Source of the DNA: Flavobacteriales bacterium
GTDB lineage: Bacteria > Bacteroidota > Bacteroidia > Flavobacteriales_D > Sanyastnellaceae
Direction: 5' to 3'
Assembly: GCA_022428285.1 (NCBI GenBank)
Contig: JAKMCX010000014.1
Location: forward strand, 1 to 33,208
Length of the DNA: 33,208 nt
Shown: positions 1-8,682 of the stretch, piece by piece
How positions within the stretch are numbered: position 1 is the stretch's first letter
How the letters are laid out: each line of letters starts with the position of its first letter
The notes under the pieces: model-generated
The model's input: only the letters and a program-made list of their open reading frames with translations
Database searches by the model: none
What the model was told of the DNA's origin: nothing
Made by a program: the position numbers and the translations under genes

Positions 1-1313
1 TCGTGGGTGATCAGCACTGCCCCTTGGTCCTCCAGTTGGTCATACAAGCTGTAGCCTCGGAGAATCAACCATTCTTGGATTCCAAATTCCACATGCCCTC
101 CCCAGGCATCGGTCCACGACGCTTCAAAATCTTCATATTCGAAGCCAAAGGTCAAAGGGTAATAGGTGTCCGAAGCCACATGGGGCGAAAGCAACGCCAT
201 GCGTGGCTCGATGAAGGCATTCACGCTGTCGGGATGGGCATATTCGGTCACAACGCGCCAGAGGTAATGTGTGTACCAATCGCGGTATTCGGGAACCTCC
301 ATGAGCCGGTCATAGAGGGGTCGAGATTCAGAGGCCCATTCGTAGGGATCACGCGACACCCAGTCGCCCTCGACCCAATCGATCCCCCACGTGTTGTCCA
401 AATCGTAAGGGATGTATTCAAACAGGCCGGTCTGTGGATTGTGGTAGAGGTAGAAGTTGTTTTTGTTGCCGGTGTAACCGTCCCAATTCCCGCTGACCAC
501 ATCCAAGGCCATGACCTTCAGAAAGTCGGCCACATTGAACACTTCTTCGATGGCACATTTGAAGCCTTCGTCTGGGGTGTTGTTGAGGATGCCAATGAAT
601 TCAGCCAAGTCCGAGTAGTCGTCTTCTCCGGTATTGGTCTTGAGCTCGTAAACCCTGCGGCCGTTGACCTCCAACTTGTAGTCGTCGGCGTTTGGGCTGA
701 TGTATTCGAGGGTGGCTGGCCACAGGCATTTGTAGAAGTTGCCGCCGTCCTTGTCGTAGTACTCCTCCACAAACTCTTCGTCCATGTGTTCGGTGTTGAC
801 ATACGCCCCCATGTAAGCCCCATTGAGCATCACCTTGACCAGGCTGGTGCGGGATCCCGCCAAACCCATGCGGCGCAATATGTCCCAACTCAATGCCGCG
901 CGCAGCAGCGAAGGATCGTTTTGGTTGGCGTTGAGGTTGAGCTTCTCGAGGTCGGCAAACTTCTGCCCTGGAATGAAGGCATTGAGGTCCACCTTGAAGC
1001 TCTTCTTGGGGGCAAACAACGAGGTGTTGCCCCTGAGGCGCACCGCCACAGTGTCGATGATGGTGTCGAGCACCGAAGATTGATAGCCGATGGTCGCAGG
1101 GAAGGGGTTGCTCGACGCGTAGTCCACGTCGCCAAAGAGCATCGCATCGGCGTTGTCGGGATCCATGGTGATCACCACGGTGGCGATTTCATCCTGCAAA
1201 AAAACAGGAGCAAAATCCGGAAAGTCCGTTTGGGCACTTGAAGACCCCATTGCCCCCCACAATACCAATGGTAAAAAACTGAAGGCAGCACGCGACATGG
1301 ACGACGTTCTCAT
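1..1313 (-). CDS. CotH-kinase-family secreted protein (C-terminus beyond left edge)
   Basis: The gene enters from the left edge, and 437 codons are visible. Residues 1-27 form a signal peptide ending near SSSAQ. The body matches the CotH protein-kinase-like family: LRGNTS followed by KKSFKVDLN (about 93-111), MGAYVNTEHMDEEF (168-181), NWDGYTGNKNNFYLY (276-290) and PYDLDNTWG (302-310). The last two resemble the catalytic and metal-binding segments of CotH, the Bacillus spore-coat kinase. In Bacteroidota such proteins are usually large, secreted and multi-domain, so a T9SS sorting domain may lie in the missing part. It lies 56 bases downstream of the metalloprotease gene on the same strand. A TAATTTTG element ends four bases before the chosen ATG at 1313; the in-frame ATG at 1298 also leaves a good signal peptide and is a real alternative. 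The substrate is unknown; family assignment is firm, kinase activity is inferred. Confidence 0.85.
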   Translation of the reverse strand, partial: MRTSSMSRAAFSFLPLVLWGAMGSSSAQTDFPDFAPVFLQDEIATVVITMDPDNADAMLFGDVDYASSNPFPATIGYQSSVLDTIIDTVAVRLRGNTSLFAPKKSFKVDLNAFIPGQKFADLEKLNLNANQNDPSLLRAALSWDILRRMGLAGSRTSLVKVMLNGAYMGAYVNTEHMDEEFVEEYYDKDGGNFYKCLWPATLEYISPNADDYKLEVNGRRVYELKTNTGEDDYSDLAEFIGILNNTPDEGFKCAIEEVFNVADFLKVMALDVVSGNWDGYTGNKNNFYLYHNPQTGLFEYIPYDLDNTWGIDWVEGDWVSRDPYEWASESRPLYDRLMEVPEYRDWYTHYLWRVVTEYAHPDSVNAFIEPRMALLSPHVASDTYYPLTFGFEYEDFEASWTDAWGGHVEFGIQEWLILRGYSLYDQLEDQGAVLITH

Positions 1314-1317
1314 GGCG

Positions 1318-1325
1318 CAAAATTA
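1318..1325 (-). promoter_or_regulatory. Bacteroidota -7 element (TAATTTTG) before the CotH-like gene
   Basis: TAATTTTG on the minus strand matches the TAnnTTTG consensus of the Bacteroidota primary sigma factor. No TTG lies at the usual -33 distance. It sits only four bases before the ATG at 1313, so either the transcript is nearly leaderless or translation starts at 1298. Confidence 0.4.
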
Positions 1326-1369
1326 AGGGGCACAGGCGTAGGGATTTGACCGCTTGAATCTGCCTGTCC

Positions 1370-4300
1370 TCAATGTGCCACCAACAAGGGCCGAACTTCT
1401 CTTCCAGTGGGCAAAACACACTCGAGCAGGTACATGCCCGGAGCCACGCCGTCCAAAGCATGCCACGTGCGCGGGGCAGAAGGTGGCCAGCGCCTGACCT
1501 CTGCTCCATTCACATCGCACAACCGAAGGTGCGCGCCCCCCACATTCAACTGAAAACCACCTTGGGCGGGATTGGGCCACATGGTCCATTTTACCTCGTT
1601 GACTTCAAGCAGGTTGACGACCTCCTGGACTTCAACGTCGAGGTTCAAGACCGCCCCCGTGCATGCGTCATTGGTCTCTACCACTTGAATGCTGTGCCCT
1701 CCTGCATTGGCCCACTCAACGGTCACAATAGAGGTGCCCTGACCGGACTGCAGCGTCCCGCCAGATACTGCCCAAGTGTAGCCGTTGCCGGCCTCGGCAG
1801 GCGTGGCCACATAAAGCTGGGTTGCCCCTTCGTCCACGACCTCGCTGCCATCGATTCCCGTGGCGGTGAGGTAAGCACAACTGCCGTCGTCTTCACTGGC
1901 AGACTCCTCAAAATTGCACGCCGCTGTGTCGGTGCAACCGCTGACTTCCAACTCATCGCAAACGCCATCGCCATCGCTGTCATTGAGACAGTTGCCTGCG
2001 CAGTCGTAGTAAGCGGCCGCGAATTGGCAGCTTCCATCGTCTGTGTTGGCCAAAGGATCATAGTTGCATGCCGCTGGATCGGTGCAACCGGGAACATCGC
2101 AAATGCCGTCGCCATTGGCATCGGCACCGCAGCCACCGCCGCATTCGCCCAAGGCATCCAATTGATTGCCCTCGCAATCACAATCGCCCTCGGGTATGGC
2201 TGCACAGCCACATTCATACACCGCACCAGGACCATCGCAGACGCCGCACTCATCCAAAACCCCTCCAATGCAAGGGTCCTCATTGTCACAGATGCCATCG
2301 GCGTCCACGTCGGCATCGCAGTCGCCTCCGCATTCGCCCAAGGCATCCAATTCCGACCCATCGCAATCGCACCAACCAAAATCAGATGGCGACCAGCACG
2401 ACCCATCGTCTTCTAGCGCATTTGGATTGTAATTGCAGGCCTGGGCATCCGTGCACCCCACAGTGGCCGTAGTGGAGGCGCAAACCGTCACATCATCGAG
2501 CAAATAAGACCCGATGCCTCCGTCAAAACTGTAGCCGTAAAAGTTGACCCCACCGAGGTTGCCAGGATAGTCCAATAGCGCCACGAGTTGCCCGCCAATG
2601 ATGACCCGCAATGTGTTGTTTTCGAGGTCAAAAAGGTGGGTGAAGAAATTGTCTGCCCCCACCTGAAAGCCAGACGCCTGAAGCGTGTCGTTGCCTTGAA
2701 CAAGGGCCAAATCGCCCTGTGGATTGATAAACGCCTCCAAGGTCCATTCAATCCCAGGAGTCTCCTCACCTTGGAAGTTGTAATAGGCCGATTGACCGGC
2801 TTCCGTCGAGATGGAAAACTGAACCACGTATTCGCCCTGGGTGGCTCCAATGGGGAAGTACACATCGCTGGATTGCGACGGATCGGCCTCGGCAGAAACG
2901 ATGGCAAGCGCACCGTCAACCCCATCGAATTGCACAAAGGGATCTTCGGCGGTTCCCGATGGCCCACTCCACGTCTCCCAACCATTGGTCGCTTGGACCG
3001 TCAATGGCACCGTTGCATCATAGGCCTGGAAGGTCTCCAGCAAAAGGGTCTCGGTGCAGCTGAAGCAGAAGTAATCGCAGCTTCCGTCATCGTAGTCTGC
3101 CGCTGAATTGAAGTTGCAAGCGGCGCTGTCGGTACACCCGGGAATCAGCCCATCAAGGGGGCAGACATAAGGCACGGAGAAAGTCACTTCTGTGAGGTCA
3201 AGGCCCTGGGATTCGCCGTACCCATTGTACAAGGAAACGGTCCAGGTGCCGACACCCGACAAATTGAGGCCAGACAGGTTCAGCGTCGCGGAGTAACTGC
3301 CGCCGCCGCCTGTATCCCAATCCTCTGGCCAATCCACGCCGGCAGCGGCTGCACCAGTGGTTTGATCGAAGCCCCCCCATTCAAAGCAGTCGCCATCGGG
3401 ATCGCACAAGAGCACCAACAAATCTGAGGCCCACTCTCCTGTGGTCGACCCATCCCATTGCAGGTCGACTTGAATTTCACCTGCGGTTCCAGCGCCTCCA
3501 AACGCAAACTCGAACCCTTGGCCTGCCGCTGCATTCAACGACATGCTCCAAAGGGAAGTGCAGTCGCCGCAGGGTTCTCCCGCAACGGGATAAATGCAAC
3601 TCCCATCGGTCAAGGTGGCTTCAGGATCGTAATTGCAGGCCGCCTCATCGGTGCACCCCGGAGTGCCGACTGGACCATCGAGGGCATCGTAATCCACCGT
3701 CCAACCGATGTCCTCGAGCACCCCAAGGCACATGGCCCCAGGAGAATGAACAGCTTCGCCATTTCCAATCTGAGGGGTCATCAAAGAGTGGTCATTGCCA
3801 GCAGGATAGGTCGCCTCATCAAAATGCGAGAAACTGGACCCTTGGTTCCAAGAGGAGGGCGCATAGAGTTTGGGAGAGAAGTCACCGCTGTAGGCGTTTC
3901 CTTGGGCTCCCGCCCAATACAGGTCGTCAGAAACGAGTGCATCCCCCAAGGCCGCCGACCCGCTTCCAAAGTCCAAAACGGGAATGCTGCCGCCCGTCCA
4001 CACAAATCCGTCGTAAACGTGGGGCAAGTTGCCATTCAAGATGTAGCCATTGAGGTCTGTTCCGACAAACGCTGTTCCGGCAAACCCGAGGCCATGTCCA
4101 ATCTCGTGAAGCACAACCGACACCAGATCGAACTGGGCGAAGGGGGTGTTGCCATCGAGGCCGTAATACCAATTGGTACCACTGTCAAAGTTGGCCGAAA
4201 TATCGGCCTGCCCTGGATCCTGGTCTGAACCAGCAAGTTTGTCGGCCAACGGAGAAGGGTACAGCACACCGTTCGCGGGTGCGCCTCCGAAGTTGTAGAA

Positions 4301-4636
4301 GAGGCCATTGGCGCCCGCCGAACCCAAGGCATTGCCAGGCAGGTCCTCCCAGGTGGCATTTATAATGATGGGCACATCGCTGGTGATCAGGCCTGACCAA
4401 ATGTCCACTGCATACTGGAAAGCGGTTTGAGCGGAGGTCGAGAATCCAGTGTAGTTGACAATGAATGTGGCCGTGCGCTCTTCAGCAGGCACCAATGCCG
4501 GAGCGGGCACTTGAGAAACCTCATCCGATTCGACCGCCATCAGGACGAGTCGATTCGCGGGGGTGGCGGACGGTGTGCTTTGGGCGAGGACAGGGACAAT
4601 GAAGCCCAGGAGAATGGCAGAAAACAGGAGGCGCAT
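1370..4636 (-). CDS. Secreted multidomain HEXXH metalloprotease with Cys-rich repeats and T9SS sorting domain
   Basis: A 1088-residue exported protein, probably a zinc protease acting outside the cell. Order: signal peptide (1-18, ending VLAQ); protease domain with HEIGHGLGF at 177-185 and SLMTP at 284-288, which looks like a Met-turn, closing at DIGWTV near 309-314; first Cys-rich repeat; a beta-rich domain resembling a proprotein-convertase P domain (about 361-490); second repeat; a jelly-roll domain resembling choice-of-anchor J (about 520-720); then three more Cys repeats mixed with two LDALGECGG segments and Asp-rich, possibly calcium-binding DxDxDGICD stretches. The C terminus (WPNPAQGGF onward) is a T9SS type A sorting domain for export and surface attachment. 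The third zinc ligand is not obvious. The start follows from the signal peptide. It is divergent from the peroxidase gene, with 46 bases between starts. The substrate cannot be told from sequence. Confidence 0.85.
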   Translation of the reverse strand: MRLLFSAILLGFIVPVLAQSTPSATPANRLVLMAVESDEVSQVPAPALVPAEERTATFIVNYTGFSTSAQTAFQYAVDIWSGLITSDVPIIINATWEDLPGNALGSAGANGLFYNFGGAPANGVLYPSPLADKLAGSDQDPGQADISANFDSGTNWYYGLDGNTPFAQFDLVSVVLHEIGHGLGFAGTAFVGTDLNGYILNGNLPHVYDGFVWTGGSIPVLDFGSGSAALGDALVSDDLYWAGAQGNAYSGDFSPKLYAPSSWNQGSSFSHFDEATYPAGNDHSLMTPQIGNGEAVHSPGAMCLGVLEDIGWTVDYDALDGPVGTPGCTDEAACNYDPEATLTDGSCIYPVAGEPCGDCTSLWSMSLNAAAGQGFEFAFGGAGTAGEIQVDLQWDGSTTGEWASDLLVLLCDPDGDCFEWGGFDQTTGAAAAGVDWPEDWDTGGGGSYSATLNLSGLNLSGVGTWTVSLYNGYGESQGLDLTEVTFSVPYVCPLDGLIPGCTDSAACNFNSAADYDDGSCDYFCFSCTETLLLETFQAYDATVPLTVQATNGWETWSGPSGTAEDPFVQFDGVDGALAIVSAEADPSQSSDVYFPIGATQGEYVVQFSISTEAGQSAYYNFQGEETPGIEWTLEAFINPQGDLALVQGNDTLQASGFQVGADNFFTHLFDLENNTLRVIIGGQLVALLDYPGNLGGVNFYGYSFDGGIGSYLLDDVTVCASTTATVGCTDAQACNYNPNALEDDGSCWSPSDFGWCDCDGSELDALGECGGDCDADVDADGICDNEDPCIGGVLDECGVCDGPGAVYECGCAAIPEGDCDCEGNQLDALGECGGGCGADANGDGICDVPGCTDPAACNYDPLANTDDGSCQFAAAYYDCAGNCLNDSDGDGVCDELEVSGCTDTAACNFEESASEDDGSCAYLTATGIDGSEVVDEGATQLYVATPAEAGNGYTWAVSGGTLQSGQGTSIVTVEWANAGGHSIQVVETNDACTGAVLNLDVEVQEVVNLLEVNEVKWTMWPNPAQGGFQLNVGGAHLRLCDVNGAEVRRWPPSAPRTWHALDGVAPGMYLLECVLPTGREVRPLLVAH
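1877..3658 (-). repeat. Five dispersed Cys-rich 21-residue repeats within the metalloprotease
   Basis: Five in-frame 63-base units, each starting GCTD, with ACN in the middle and ending DGSC. The first is at 3596-3658 and the last at 1877-1939. The spacers differ and the DNA is degenerate, so this is a protein-level repeat. Each has three cysteines; such units are common in secreted proteins of marine Flavobacteriales and are thought to be structural or adhesive. Confidence 0.8.
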
Positions 4637-4682
4637 GAGGCTGGTAAATCTGAAGCAAACTAATGCGCACTACCTTGTATTC

Positions 4683-5837
4683 ATGACGCGCTGGACAGAG
4701 GTTTTCATCATGGCACTTTTGGGTGCGGCGGTGTCCATCGGCGCAGGATGCAGCAAAGTCGACGCCCCCGAACCGGAGCCTCCCGCGCTCGAGGAAGTGG
4801 CCCAGCCCGACTTGCCTGCCACGCCCTTTGGTTATTCTGAAATGGAATTTCCCCAGAACTGGCTCAACGACCCTGCCTTGGCTTTGTTTGGTGGCTTTAG
4901 CGAAGCGGTAGACATCACAGATGCCGGAGCCACATTGGGGCGGGTTCTTTTCCATGATGTCCAGCTGTCCTCAGACAACGCTGTCTCATGCGGGAGCTGC
5001 CACCAACAGCAGCATGCTTTTGCAGACATCACTCCAGGGTCAACCGGCATATCGGGCACTCCTCTAGAGCGCAACACCCCTGGGCTTTTCAATTTGCGTT
5101 ACCAACGCCGGCTGTTTTGGGATCTGCGCGTTGAGGGACTGGCCAACCAAGTGCTGCAACCGATCGGGCACCCCGATGAAATGGGCATGGATCTGGAGGA
5201 ATTGGAATCCAAACTGACCAGCCTCCCCTACTATCCTCCCTTGTTCGAGGCGGCCTTTGGTGACCCCGCCATCGACCTCGACCGCATTGCCAGTGGGCTG
5301 GTGCAATTCCTGAGGTCCATCCGCTCTTACCAAAGCCGCTATGACGCGGGGATTGCCAACGGATTTGCTGACTTCACAGCCAGTGAATTGACCGGTAAGG
5401 ACGTCTTTTTTGGAGGAGATACGCGGTGCAACCAGTGCCACAGCGGCCTGAACTTCTTCTCCACACAGCCGTTCATCAATGGCCTCGAAATGGACTATGC
5501 CTCGGCAGGCGATGCTGGAATCGGGGCCCTTTCTGGCGCCCCTTCAGATGATGGTCGATTCAAGACGGTCTCCTTGAGGAATGTGGGCCTCACCGCACCT
5601 TACATGCACGACGGAAGGTTTGCAGACCTTCGGGCTGTTGTGGACTTCTACAGCGACGACATCGTGCATCACCCCTATCTCGATGAACGGTTTTCGGAAA
5701 ATGGTGTCGGACTGCCTGGCCAAGAACCTTACCGGCTCGAATTGACTGAATTGGAACGTTCGGGACTGGTGGACTTCTTGCACACGCTCTCCGACACCGT
5801 GATCACGGCAGCACCCGCTTTTTCATCGCCCTTCTGA
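4683..5837 (+). CDS. Di-heme cytochrome c peroxidase / MauG-family lipoprotein
   Basis: A 384-residue periplasmic enzyme of the bacterial cytochrome c peroxidase/MauG family, which reduces peroxide with electrons from c-type cytochromes or oxidises other substrates. Two heme sites are visible, CGSCH (103-107) and CNQCH (249-253), and the conserved TAPYMHDGRF (304-313) supplies the likely distal Met308. RNTPGLFN (130-137) and FWDLRVEGL (145-153) are further family segments. The N terminus has a hydrophobic stretch ending in GAGC (Cys23), consistent with a lipoprotein followed by a Pro/Glu-rich linker. The ATG at 4683 is chosen because upstream in-frame codons overlap the divergent metalloprotease gene and would spoil the signal peptide. 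It converges with the histidine kinase gene, with 13 bases between the stops. The physiological electron donor is unknown. Confidence 0.9.
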   Translation: MTRWTEVFIMALLGAAVSIGAGCSKVDAPEPEPPALEEVAQPDLPATPFGYSEMEFPQNWLNDPALALFGGFSEAVDITDAGATLGRVLFHDVQLSSDNAVSCGSCHQQQHAFADITPGSTGISGTPLERNTPGLFNLRYQRRLFWDLRVEGLANQVLQPIGHPDEMGMDLEELESKLTSLPYYPPLFEAAFGDPAIDLDRIASGLVQFLRSIRSYQSRYDAGIANGFADFTASELTGKDVFFGGDTRCNQCHSGLNFFSTQPFINGLEMDYASAGDAGIGALSGAPSDDGRFKTVSLRNVGLTAPYMHDGRFADLRAVVDFYSDDIVHHPYLDERFSENGVGLPGQEPYRLELTELERSGLVDFLHTLSDTVITAAPAFSSPF

Positions 5838-5843
5838 CTTCAG

Positions 5844-5860
5844 TCCGGCGTTAAGCCGGA
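5844..5860. terminator. Inverted repeat at the convergent gene junction, possible weak terminator
   Basis: TCCGGC, a five-base loop and GCCGGA form a perfect 6-bp stem between the peroxidase stop and the kinase gene, overlapping the kinase stop codon. Neither side has a T-run, so intrinsic termination is doubtful. Confidence 0.3.
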
Positions 5861-6678
5861 ATCAAAACCTCGAAGCGCGAACCGATTCCGGGCTCCGAGT
5901 GGACCTTGATTTGTCCCCCATGCTGGCTGACAATGCTGTAGACATGGCTCATGCCCAAACCCAGCCCATCTTCCTCTTTGGAAAACCTCCTGAATGGCTG
6001 AAACACCTCGCTGGCTTGCTGCTTGGTCATGCCGCGGCCGTTGTCTTCGATCACCAATAACCATCCGCCTGGGGCCCTCTTCGCGTTGACGTCGACATGA
6101 ACCTGAACACCGGGTCGGCCATATTTGATGGCATTTTCGATCAGGTTGCTCAAGACAATCCTCATGCCCAACGGCCCCGCCTGTATCACGGGCAAGTTTC
6201 CGATGTGCAGCTGGGCTCCTGTCCGTCTTATGAGGCACCTGAAATCCTCTTGGATTTCCGTGACAATCCTGCCAAGATCGACCTCAACCGACTCACATTC
6301 TCCTCCCAAACGGGCATGGTCCAATAAGCCTTGAACCATCTGATCCAGTCGGTTCGAGGAAGACTGCAACCAATCGCAGATTTGCTGGCGCTCCTCATGG
6401 TTTTCTGGCGCTAAATAGGACAACATTCGGGCGCAACTGCTGATGTTCCTCAATGGCTCTTTCAGATCGTGGGCCACGACCATGGCGAATTTCTTCCAAT
6501 GGAGTTCGTCGCCCTCTTCACGGTATGCGAACTGCAATTCTCCCGTGAGGGCATTGACAACGTTGGGCTGAATCTTCATGGCGGAAATCCTAGGTTGGGG
6601 CGAATCTAAAATCTCCAATACCCCAGTGTCATAGTATTGTTTTGAACGGGCCGTTAAATCGGATTGAAAAAACGACAC
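5851..6678 (-). CDS. Sensor-less histidine kinase (HisKA/HATPase)
   Basis: A predicted cytoplasmic histidine kinase of up to 275 residues. With the first start, the H-box AHDLKEPLRNIS carries phosphoacceptor His70. The ATP-binding domain has the N box NLIENAIKYG, G1 box EDNGRGM, an F-box-like FQPFRRF and G2 box GLGLGMSHVYSIV. The H-box variant resembles phytochrome-like and PAS-linked kinases, but only 35-70 residues precede it, too few for a sensor domain, and there is no membrane segment. It may therefore take its signal from a partner protein. No response regulator is adjacent. An internal ATG at 6579 (MKIQPNVVN) gives a 242-residue protein and is equally plausible, because residues 1-33 show no recognisable structure. 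Its relation to the convergent peroxidase and divergent patatin is unknown. Confidence 0.85.
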   Translation of the reverse strand: MSFFQSDLTARSKQYYDTGVLEILDSPQPRISAMKIQPNVVNALTGELQFAYREEGDELHWKKFAMVVAHDLKEPLRNISSCARMLSYLAPENHEERQQICDWLQSSSNRLDQMVQGLLDHARLGGECESVEVDLGRIVTEIQEDFRCLIRRTGAQLHIGNLPVIQAGPLGMRIVLSNLIENAIKYGRPGVQVHVDVNAKRAPGGWLLVIEDNGRGMTKQQASEVFQPFRRFSKEEDGLGLGMSHVYSIVSQHGGQIKVHSEPGIGSRFEVLIPA

Positions 6679-6824
6679 AACATCTTGATTGTCATTTATC
6701 TAAATCCATAATCTCAAGGATTCTCTTTCCGTGGCGAGATTGCTCCTACAGCGCCCGAACTTGGGACTTCTTCCCGGACGGCTGTTCTACTGCAACAATT
6801 GTCGGGTTTTTGCGTAATCACAAC

Positions 6825-7679
6825 ATGGGAATCAAGCGCACTTATGACACTTTGGTCATTGAGGGAGGCAGCCTCAGGTGCGCTTTTACCGCGGGGGTGC
6901 TCGACACTTTTTCTGTAGTGAGGTACAACCGCTTTAAGCGCTACTATGCCGTTTCGGCTGGCGCAATGGCGCTTACCTCCTTTCTTTCTGGGCAACGCAA
7001 GCACTTCATCGACGTGGCGTGTCACATGGTAGAGGACGGTGAGTTCATTCGGTTCACAGGCGCTTTGAAAGAAGAGGGTTTGATGAACCTGGCCCACCTA
7101 TTTGATCATGTTCGCCGTCACCGCCCCTTGGACATACAGGGAGCAGCATCGGCAGCCAAAGGCAAGGAGGTTCGCATGGTGACCACCGACTTCGACACTG
7201 GACGCCCCCTGTATTTGGAGCCCAAAGTGGACGATTGGCTTCGCATCATGTGGGCTTCTGCCACCCTGCCTATGGTCACCCGCGGCAAAATCAAGGTGCG
7301 CGACCAATGGATGTTTGACGGGGGCATTTCTGACGCCCTGCCTTTGCAAGCAGCCATCGACGGCGGCGGCAAAAACATCCTCGTCATCCGAACCCGCCCT
7401 TCTGGCGAGCACATTGCCAAGGGCTGGATGGACACCTTTGCCACCTACTGGTACCGCGACAATCCAGCCATTGTGGCGCTCTACAACGAGGGGCACCTCA
7501 CCTATAACGCGGACGTAGACCGGCTGGCTTCCGGGGGAGAAGGCCGCGTCAGTTGGGAAGAGATCGCGCCATTGAAGCCGCTCCGATCAGACGGTTACCG
7601 CATCAATGCAGGGCAGCTGATCCAAGACTACCACCACGGTATGGAGCGCGCCCTCGACTGGCTGGAACCCCGCATCTGA
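6825..7679 (+). CDS. Patatin-like phospholipase with divergent catalytic motifs
   Basis: A 284-residue protein of the patatin-like (RssA/YjjU type) acyl-hydrolase family, expected to be a cytoplasmic or membrane-associated lipid hydrolase. Landmarks in order: oxyanion region IEGGSLRCAFTAGVLD (12-27), nucleophile elbow YAVSAGAM (41-48) with Ser44, TDFDTGRP (121-128), WASATLPM (143-150) and the catalytic-Asp motif DGGISDALP (165-173). Two positions differ from the usual family: the oxyanion GGGxRG reads GGSLRC, and the first Gly of GxSxG is Ala42. The Ser/Asp dyad is kept, so activity remains possible. There is no signal peptide. The start MGIKRTYDTL at 6825 is chosen because it begins right at the domain; the in-frame extension upstream is low-complexity and lies in the divergent promoter region. 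A 98-base gap separates it from the next operon. Confidence 0.85.
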   Translation: MGIKRTYDTLVIEGGSLRCAFTAGVLDTFSVVRYNRFKRYYAVSAGAMALTSFLSGQRKHFIDVACHMVEDGEFIRFTGALKEEGLMNLAHLFDHVRRHRPLDIQGAASAAKGKEVRMVTTDFDTGRPLYLEPKVDDWLRIMWASATLPMVTRGKIKVRDQWMFDGGISDALPLQAAIDGGGKNILVIRTRPSGEHIAKGWMDTFATYWYRDNPAIVALYNEGHLTYNADVDRLASGGEGRVSWEEIAPLKPLRSDGYRINAGQLIQDYHHGMERALDWLEPRI

Positions 7680-7744
7680 GGCCTTAGAAATCAACAATTG
7701 GTGCCCCTGCTTAAAACTTGAGTTCGGTGGTTTAGAATCGCGTC

Positions 7745-7752
7745 TAACTTTG
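7745..7752 (+). promoter_or_regulatory. Bacteroidota -7 element (TAACTTTG) for the four-gene operon
   Basis: TAACTTTG matches TAnnTTTG and lies 25 bases before the ATG at 7778. A TTG at 7718-7720 is the best -33 candidate, although the 24-base spacing is slightly long. The following GCGCC also follows the element upstream of the CotH-like gene. Confidence 0.5.
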
Positions 7753-7777
7753 CGCCGATTCACTCTAGCCCAACATC

Positions 7778-8662
7778 ATGCGCAAGCTGTTCACTTTGGC
7801 CCTTTTGGCCGCCACCACTCCCGCCCTGTTCGCACAGTGCGATGCCCTTTTCATCTCTGAGTACATCGAGGGATGGTCCAACAACAAAGCCATCGAGATC
7901 TACAACCCAACAGGGTCAGCCATCGACATGTCCGATTACCGACTCGAGCGTTATTCCAACGGCGCCACAGCTGCGGAGGAAAACCAGAAGGTTGAACTGA
8001 GCGGCAGCATTGCACCCAACGACGTGCTCGTTTACGTCTTGGACAAGCAAGACCCTGACGGTGTGGACTTTGAAGCACCCGTCTGGGACGAGTTGGCCGA
8101 AAAAGCCGACGTCTGGCTGTGCCCCGTTTACGAGGAAAACAACACGATGTACTTCAATGGCAATGACGCCATGGTACTGCGTCAGATTTCCACCAATGCT
8201 GTCGTCGATATTTTCGGCGTGATCGGTGAAGATCCCGGCTCTGCCGGTTGGGATGAAGTCACCCAAAACCACACCCTCGTGCGCCGCTCTGAAGTCACTT
8301 CTGGAGACGTCACTGCCACTGACGCATTCGATGTTCTCGCAGTTTGGGACTCTCTGTTGGTCAACACGTTTGACGAGCTCGGTCAGCACGTTTGCGACTG
8401 CGTTGTATCTGTAGAAGAGAACGGACGCGACGGCTTCAAAGCTTTCCCCAACCCCACGGAAGGCAACCTCTCCATCACCATGGCCACCCCCATGCGTGAG
8501 TTGATCGTTCGGAACATGGCCGGCATCGAAGTCCGCCGCGTGCTCGCCAACGGTGCTACCCGTTCGGAATTGGATTTGACCAACCTGGCAGAAGGCACCT
8601 ATTTCGTAGAAGTTCAGCTCGCCAACGGCACAGCGCGTCACCGCAAGGTGGTGAAGCACTGA
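7778..8662 (+). CDS. Lamin-tail-domain secreted protein with T9SS sorting domain
   Basis: A 294-residue secreted protein. A signal peptide (1-19, ending ALFAQ) is followed by a lamin-tail domain (LTD, about 22-190), recognised from LFISEYIEGWSNNKAIEIYN and the following DYRLERYSNG strand. The C terminus from FPNPTEGNLS (about 223-294) is a T9SS type A sorting domain, so the protein should be exported and surface-anchored. In bacteria, LTDs are often attached to extracellular nucleases and phosphatases and are regarded as binding modules; this protein carries no catalytic domain that I can recognise. It is the first gene of a tight plus-strand unit, with a 20-base gap to the TonB receptor. A substrate-capture role for that receptor is my inference. 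Confidence 0.88.
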   Translation: MRKLFTLALLAATTPALFAQCDALFISEYIEGWSNNKAIEIYNPTGSAIDMSDYRLERYSNGATAAEENQKVELSGSIAPNDVLVYVLDKQDPDGVDFEAPVWDELAEKADVWLCPVYEENNTMYFNGNDAMVLRQISTNAVVDIFGVIGEDPGSAGWDEVTQNHTLVRRSEVTSGDVTATDAFDVLAVWDSLLVNTFDELGQHVCDCVVSVEENGRDGFKAFPNPTEGNLSITMATPMRELIVRNMAGIEVRRVLANGATRSELDLTNLAEGTYFVEVQLANGTARHRKVVKH

Positions 8663-8682
8663 TTGCTTCAATCTCGGCGAAC

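Noticed and set aside
3-1241. 412-codon plus-strand open frame
   Set aside because: It is in codon-by-codon antisense register with the CotH-like gene, whose translation has a signal peptide and family motifs; the plus reading has neither.
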